Shown here one piece after another: positions 14,001 to 15,801 of a DNA stretch of 15,801 bases. The DNA is from JAQUGA01 sp964521105. Lineage in GTDB: Bacteria > Bacteroidota > Bacteroidia > Bacteroidales > WCHB1-69. A program made the translations under genes and the position numbers. Position 1 is the first letter of the stretch. Each line of letters opens with the position of its first letter. Under the pieces are notes generated by a model. That model was given only the letters and a program-made list of their open reading frames with translations. It ran no database searches and had not been told where the DNA came from. The stretch is taken from the NCBI GenBank assembly GCA_964521105.1, contig CAZFPO010000064.1, positions 1-15,801 of the forward strand. The letters run 5' to 3'.

Positions 14001-15028
14001 TTCAATACAGTTTTATGGATAGTGAATCGGGGTGTAACGTTCGAGCTACTCGATTTTTTACTATAAATGCTGCACCAAATGTGGTATGGTCGGGCAGCAA
14101 TTTTGCACTATGTGAATATAATCATAACCCATTTATATTGTCTGGAGCGACTCCCGCAGGTGGAATTTATCAAGGCGAAGGTGTTTATTCAAGCAATATG
14201 TTTTATCCCGATTCGGTGAGTGTTGGTACACATGAAATTCGTTATATTTACACTCAAGCTTCCACTGGATGCTCCGACACTGCTGTCCGGAATGTGGTTA
14301 TATCTGCACAACCGAACGTAAGTTGGTCGGGAAGTGATTTGGGATATTGCATCAATGAACCTGTTGTAACATTAAGTGGCGGTTTGCCAAGCGGTGGGGT
14401 GTATCAAGGCATTGGTATTAGTGGAGGAACTTCGTTTAATCCTTCGGTGGCAGGTGCTGGTGTTTTCGAGATTAAATACGTGTACACTGAAACTTCTTCA
14501 GGATGTAAAGATACCGCATCTAAAAATATTTCGGTTTATTCACTTCCAACTGTCACTTGGACGAATTTACTTGCCAATTGCTGTTTAAATGATCCATCCA
14601 TTACGTTAAGTGGTGGACTTCCAACAGATGGAACATATTCGGGAACTGGAGTTTCGCAAAACATCTTTAATCCTAGTATTGCCGGATTAGGAACTCATCA
14701 GTTAACCTACACGTATATTGATCCAAACAACTGTTCATCTTCAGCTAATCAATCAATTACGGTGAATATTTGTTCGAGAGTTACTGAACACGAAGGTGAA
14801 ATTTCTGTTTGGGTAGAATCTGGACAAATCATGTTTTCACAAAATCTCTATTTTGAATCAAATTTCCAAGTGGAGGTGTATGACACTAAAGGACAGAAGG
14901 TTTTATCCGATAAATTCAAAGGAAATTGTTTCAAATGCTCATTAACTCAAAAGACACTTTCATCTGGAATCTATTATGTTCACTTGAGCAACGAAACAAA
15001 AGAAAAGGTGTTCAAGATTGTGATTTGA
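11093..15028 (+). CDS. Giant T9SS surface protein with propeller-like and Ig-like repeats (contains assembly gap)
   Basis: The protein is about 1311 residues if the 100-N gap is taken literally. A signal peptide ends at FASAQ. Residues about 25-470 hold repeated units of the bacterial beta-propeller (SBBP-like) type, such as VYITGYW, VFIVGSFE, FVAKFD and NLWLQRIGGQ. Two Ig/PKD-like modules of the gliding-protein type follow (about 483-560 and 563-640), each with NAGxD, a W-P turn and a GC-DT ending. After the gap come further Ig-like modules, then four related units of about 80 residues and a T9SS type A sorting domain (about 1236-1311; final KEKVFKIVI). Adhesion or gliding-related surface functions are usual for such proteins, but the role here is unknown. 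The gap length is unknown, so protein length and even frame continuity across it are uncertain. Confidence 0.85.
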   Translation: MKKYILLQLILTGFYFASAQDCNKAAWARAYGGLSTYNAIVDGGRRTDGTFTVCGSYGNSTLTLETIALPDSGIYHYFLANHDSSGTFFNGTVVAWYENSGEYCVIRKIDVGVDNSVYITGYWNGSSVHVGGVLLPSATRNRVFVAKFDASLQSKWVRYSDWMAADCQANDVASDQHKNVFIVGSFEDNAFKMGEFTVENYGGWNMWRDDCFFMKFDSLGNIQFLNHMGTENDDAGMSIVADQNGDVVIFGNSTSATTLFHFDDHFAVPGATQSSMFMGKFSGVDGRNIWGKYIGGYYSGSTIYPSDACLAENNNIILSGQMAGQINFYPNSYTTTDNDGFVAKIDSDGNNLWLQRIGGQNTSENATRCSFYDGKIAVSGTLYSNQPYVGDFPLYCTQTGGGFKAFNAMFNTLGQTLWARGNNPSSSTYYNGCVLIDNSGNQILWGNFTTTQTWYPLSLTNSSSNNKLFLVKFEPFTQVTAFTVNAGPDKETTCGTSIQLNGSTTPTNIAFGWYPDLGFSSNGNKTPYVNPGMNTTYYLYGTYLGCTIRDTVNVTYSNSEITVDAGNDVQFCRGDSIQINTICNQPTATYSWLPAIYINTSTSQSPYVKPLYTTSYVVTATYNGCKDIDTIRVYARPLPYIDLPKQDLYYSYYRTHLCAGDSLEMNFGDPLNVYTITTPDVVTNVNNNLATLIPVSGALRVQAVSPYGCFSKDSLSVVVHNNLNAPPVEGDLFDRMVCVDDTVYFQIRFTNSINYTFQYSWYSGWQVDSLDGLXXXXXXXXXXXXXXXXXXXXXXXXXXXXXXXXXXVAYTDSVLIRVVASPQILFESPVDTICHGDSTLLTVSVQSPQLYTYRWYENDVLILSNTTQMWGYNTNTLHFTPANVAQNSKTYKCKISNTQCSSGFFSNPLSIHVDTVPPITWSSQAYSACNNQGAVLIPDASPSGGVYTGTYIINGNSFNTSGLNAGNYPIQYSFMDSESGCNVRATRFFTINAAPNVVWSGSNFALCEYNHNPFILSGATPAGGIYQGEGVYSSNMFYPDSVSVGTHEIRYIYTQASTGCSDTAVRNVVISAQPNVSWSGSDLGYCINEPVVTLSGGLPSGGVYQGIGISGGTSFNPSVAGAGVFEIKYVYTETSSGCKDTASKNISVYSLPTVTWTNLLANCCLNDPSITLSGGLPTDGTYSGTGVSQNIFNPSIAGLGTHQLTYTYIDPNNCSSSANQSITVNICSRVTEHEGEISVWVESGQIMFSQNLYFESNFQVEVYDTKGQKVLSDKFKGNCFKCSLTQKTLSSGIYYVHLSNETKEKVFKIVI
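13414..13513. other. Assembly gap (100 N)
   Basis: Exactly 100 N, the usual placeholder for a scaffold gap of unknown size. It falls inside the repeat-containing part of the giant surface protein. Repeats missing or collapsed during assembly are a likely cause. Confidence 0.98.
13847..14770 (+). repeat. Four tandem Ig-like protein repeats within the giant surface protein
   Basis: Units begin near 13847, 14078, 14315 and 14549. Each follows the pattern W(S/T)xxxxxxC, L(S/I)xxxPxGGxYxGxG, F(N/Y)PxxxxxGxHxIxYxYxxxxxGC and a short linker. Units 2 and 3 are the closest (WSGSN/D, PSGGVYQG/PAGGIYQG). The copies have diverged at DNA level, so they are old duplications. Their use is probably as a stalk or adhesive array. 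Confidence 0.8.
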
Positions 15029-15040
15029 GATTTTTAGCAA

Positions 15041-15132
15041 GGTGGCTTCGACACTTCGAGTTTCCTCAGTGCAATTAGCCTCAGCCACCTTTCGAGAGCA
15101 TCAGAGAGGTGGCTTCGAGAGCCTCAGCCACC
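15041..15132. repeat. REP-like intergenic hairpin repeat cluster between convergent genes
   Basis: GGTGGCTTCGA occurs at 15041 and 15108, and CCTCAGCCACC ends at 15089 and 15132. Each pair makes an inverted repeat (GGTGGCT/AGCCACC). The second is a compact hairpin with an inner GAG/CTC extension. The segment is GC-rich compared with its surroundings and lies between convergent stops, the usual place for REP-type palindromes. It may double as a terminator. No REP-associated transposase is in the window. Confidence 0.65.
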
Positions 15133-15138
15133 ATTATT

Positions 15139-15801
15139 TTAGCAGTATTGTTGATACGCAGTAAATTGAGCTTCTTTAATTTCATCAACTAAGGATTGTG
15201 GCTCAATTACTTTCATTGTTTTGCCATGTGAGAGGAGTTCCATCTTAAAATCGTAGGTGATTTTGAGTTTAAGTTTTATGCGAAGTTCTTTTTTGTTATC
15301 GATCAAAATTTGCTGGGTGTGATGCATTGGCAAAGTTTTAATATATTTTCCGGCAAAAGGCTCAAAGGAGAGTACAATTTCTTGAGGAATTTCATCATCA
15401 GAACCTAATATTCCATAGCAATATCTGAAATTTTCTTCCACATTATAGCTTGTATCGGACTCAAACTTTTGAGCTTTTATTTGCAAGTTTGAAAGCCTAT
15501 CGAGGGCAAAAGTCTTTACGGTTTTATCCTTGTGGTCATTTGCAATCAGATACCAGCGGTTTTTAAACTCTTTTAAGGCATATGGATTTGTTTTTCGCTG
15601 GCTAGCTTCAACATCTCCAAATTTATGATATGTAAATTCAATTTCCAGACAATTTTTAATGGCGTGCAACAATCCGTAAAGATTATCTGTCCCTGCTGGT
15701 TTGCGATTTTCGGCAAACATAAATGGTTGAACATCTTGTGCAATATTCAAGGATTGAAAAACATCGAAAGCTTCTATCATCCGCTGAAAATTCATGTTTT
15801 C
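15139..15801 (-). CDS. WYL-domain transcriptional regulator, C-terminal part (truncated by window edge)
   Basis: The frame is open to the right edge, so the in-frame ATG at 15795 is internal and the N-terminal helix-turn-helix region lies outside. The visible part holds a WYL domain (about residues 40-105 from that ATG) with LHAIKNCLEIEFTYHKFG, NPYALKEFKNRWYLIA and KTFALDRLSNL; the RWYL signature is intact. A C-terminal extension domain (about 125-215) follows, ending VIEPQSLVDEIK and AYQQYC. Members of this family are usually about 320-340 residues, so roughly a third is missing. WYL regulators sense ligands, often nucleic acids or nucleotides, and control DNA-damage or defence genes. The target here cannot be told. 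It is convergent with the giant surface protein and separated from it by the REP-like cluster. Confidence 0.9.
   Translation of the reverse strand, partial: ENMNFQRMIEAFDVFQSLNIAQDVQPFMFAENRKPAGTDNLYGLLHAIKNCLEIEFTYHKFGDVEASQRKTNPYALKEFKNRWYLIANDHKDKTVKTFALDRLSNLQIKAQKFESDTSYNVEENFRYCYGILGSDDEIPQEIVLSFEPFAGKYIKTLPMHHTQQILIDNKKELRIKLKLKITYDFKMELLSHGKTMKVIEPQSLVDEIKEAQFTAYQQYC

Noticed and set aside
15108..15132. Simple rho-independent terminator only
   Set aside because: The hairpin lacks a following T run and is one of two related copies, which suits a REP-like repeat better, although it may also stop transcription.

Overview
The window reads as a chromosomal piece of an AT-rich Bacteroidetes (Bacteroidota) genome, probably an uncultured or metagenome-assembled one. 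The evidence is: TonB-dependent receptors with an N-terminal carboxypeptidase-regulatory-like domain paired with lipoproteins, two proteins ending in type IX secretion (T9SS) type A sorting domains, promoters of the Bacteroidetes type (TAnnTTTG at -7), no clear Shine-Dalgarno sites, and a 100-N scaffold gap at 13414-13513. There are no RNA genes, CRISPR arrays or transposases.

Region 1 (1-4282, all minus strand) is a likely operon or pair of operons read right to left. It starts with a lipoprotein carrying two molybdopterin-oxidoreductase-fold (SUOX-like) domains (4282-3194). A short TiaS-like IDDTDN protein follows (3078-2344), then a six-helix membrane protein resembling an ECF-transporter S component (2393-1836), a surface-type lipoprotein (1830-949), and the N-terminal part of a TonB-dependent receptor that runs off the window (936-1).

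Region 2 (4283-9231) holds second copies of three of these parts. A divergent SUOX-like paralog is membrane anchored instead of lipidated (4541-5641). Convergent to it is a lipoprotein/TonB-receptor operon (8948-8037 and 8021-5664) whose products are clearly paralogous to the region 1 pair.

Region 3 (9232-10083) is a small T9SS-exported protein, followed by a strong hairpin terminator.

The most notable signal is a shared operator. Four inverted repeats with the geometry CGARTTG-N10-CAAYTCG lie at the promoters of these units: at 4411-4434, 4490-4513, 9062-9085 and 9170-9193. Three begin exactly one base after the -7 box, so they would cover the transcription start. I infer one regulon joining both receptor systems, both SUOX-like proteins and the T9SS protein, most simply an uptake system for a small ligand such as a metal, oxyanion or cofactor. 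The ligand cannot be read from the sequence.

Region 4 (10084-15801) looks unrelated: an unrecognised lipoprotein (10294-10992), a giant T9SS surface protein with propeller-like and Ig-like repeats interrupted by the assembly gap (11093-15028), a REP-like hairpin repeat cluster (15041-15132), and the C-terminal part of a WYL-domain regulator (15801-15139).
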